Positions 63,448-64,000 of a stretch of 64,000 bases of DNA are shown here, piece after piece (the stretch's first letter is position 1; each line of letters starts with the position of its first letter). Origin of the DNA: Lachnospiraceae bacterium (GTDB lineage: Bacteria; Bacillota; Clostridia; Lachnospirales; Lachnospiraceae); NCBI GenBank assembly GCA_017461725.1, contig JAFTXG010000020.1, positions 1-64,000 of the forward strand, read 5' to 3'. The notes under the pieces were generated by a model. That model searched no databases, had not been told where the DNA came from, and was given only the letters and a program-made list of their open reading frames with translations. A program made the position numbers and the translations under genes.

Positions 63448-63588
63448 TCAGCAGAAACAAAACAAATAATAGCCTGCGATAATGCAGGAAAAGGTGACAA
63501 CGACGCTCCAGAATGTGGTCGGCAGCAGAAGAAACACCGCCATACCGATTCCGAGCCAAAACAGGCACAATCCAAATAATCGCTTCAT
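63448..63588 (-). CDS. 46-residue hydrophobic membrane protein
   Basis: A short ORF starts at ATG 63588, four bases after GGAGG. Its product MKRLFGLCLFWLGIGMAVFL continues to LLLPTTFWSVVV and ends AGYYLFCFC. It has two membrane helices and a Cys-rich end. Similar tiny proteins (ending GYNLFCC) occur widely in Clostridia; function unknown. An overlapping longer ORF in another frame lacks a ribosome site. Confidence 0.82.
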   Translation of the reverse strand: MKRLFGLCLFWLGIGMAVFLLLPTTFWSVVVTFSCIIAGYYLFCFC

Positions 63589-63670
63589 TGCGCCTCCGAT
63601 AATTACTTCGTTATATCACTGTATGTCTTCTTTTCGCAATTCATACCCCAAAAAATATCTTTTCCGTTTT

Positions 63671-64000
63671 TTAGGCCGGTTCCTTATCCTGATTGATGGC
63701 AGAATCAAACACATCCTCGGGAATTTCAACCTCTACCACAGGGTCCTTTTTCTTCTTTCCGAGCTTCTCCATGATCTCGGGGATCATGTCCAGAATCTTG
63801 TTGGTCGCGTTCTGATTTTTGATGTTGACCAGACGGATATTCTCGCCCTGGATAACCAGAATAGAGTTGGGGCTGATCTTACCGCCCATACCGCCACCGC
63901 CATTATTGCTCTTATCGCTGGCGAACGCTCCGGCACCAACGCCGAAGGATACATCAACCAGCGGCAGGATGATCGTATCATTCAGATAAATGGCATCTCC
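63671..64000 (-). CDS. ytfJ: GerW/YtfJ-family sporulation protein, N-terminus beyond the window
   Basis: The last 109 codons of a GerW-type gene; its start lies past the window edge. The visible part reads NDTIILPLVDVSFGVGAGAFAS, a Gly-rich loop, then KISPNSILVIQGENIRLV, the family core. The acidic C-terminal tail (about 25 residues) is extra. GerW of Bacillus subtilis is needed for spore germination with certain lytic enzymes. It supports a spore-forming host. Confidence 0.88.
   Translation of the reverse strand, partial: GDAIYLNDTIILPLVDVSFGVGAGAFASDKSNNGGGGMGGKISPNSILVIQGENIRLVNIKNQNATNKILDMIPEIMEKLGKKKKDPVVEVEIPEDVFDSAINQDKEPA

Noticed and set aside
63362..63568. A 68-codon minus-strand frame before prfC
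   Set aside because: It lacks a ribosome site and overlaps the better supported 46-residue membrane protein in another frame.

Overview
The window looks like a low-to-moderate GC Bacillota chromosome from the Clostridia, most probably a spore-forming, rod-shaped member of the Lachnospiraceae or a close relative. The reasons are strong Shine-Dalgarno sites with frequent GTG and TTG starts, a Cheo-type SOS box family, sporulation-linked genes (yqfC, yqfD, a YlmC/YmxH protein, a GerW/YtfJ protein), MinCDE together with MreCD/RodA/PBP2, and clostridial gene orders (mutS-mutL-miaA-ynbB; rpsU near yqfC-yqfD-phoH-ybeY). Species cannot be set from the sequence alone. Nearly all genes lie on the minus strand. 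The exceptions are the yneA-like gene, the GH31 glucosidase and a lipoprotein. No rRNA, tRNA, CRISPR array, IS element or prophage was seen.

Layout. 0-2.7 kb: lexA and a divergent LysM/TM YneA-like division inhibitor share an intergenic region packed with six SOS-box-like sites; a XerS-like tyrosine recombinase faces them. 2.7-8.4 kb: TtcA-like tRNA thiolase, cytidylate-kinase-like protein, rluD, lspA, sepF, an HlyD-like anchored protein and a small P-loop protein. 8.4-18 kb: a cell-shape and division operon read radC-mreC-mreD-mrdA(PBP2)-minC-minD-minE-rodA-mgsA-dacA; mreB is not in it. 18-29 kb: a repair and tRNA-modification operon read DUF896, a 5-formyl-THF cyclo-ligase/MiaB fusion, C39 peptidase-like protein, mutS, mutL, miaA, ynbB. 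29-35 kb: two FAD proteins, an unknown anchored protein and a SpoVB/MurJ-type flippase. 35-39 kb: ybeY, phoH, yqfD, yqfC and rpsU.

38.7-46 kb is an accessory sugar locus: an OPA-type MFS carrier, an RpiR regulator and a PHP-domain hydrolase form one operon; an AraC regulator lies beside it, and a GH31 glucosidase is transcribed divergently. 46-47.5 kb holds an XRE repressor with two near-identical operators around its promoter, plus a membrane protein apparently split by a frameshift. 47.6-55.3 kb is core: alaS with a tiny upstream membrane ORF, rnhA, a membrane MutS-like ATPase, efp, yqeG, nrdR and ylmC. 55.3-61.5 kb is small accessory material: a broken HAD gene, a GNAT-methyltransferase fusion, a lipoprotein, a MATE carrier, a GNAT and two HTH regulators. 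61.7-64 kb: prfC, a 46-residue membrane protein and the 3' part of a gerW/ytfJ gene cut by the window edge.

The most interesting points are the SOS array with its YneA-like gene, the two enzyme fusions (FTHFC-MiaB and GNAT-methyltransferase), the paired palindromic operators of the small XRE gene, the apparent gene decay at 46.6 and 55.6 kb, and the AraC/RpiR/PHP/OPA/GH31 locus, which may handle a phosphorylated glycoside. No clearly new multi-gene system is visible; most of the window is conserved core genome.
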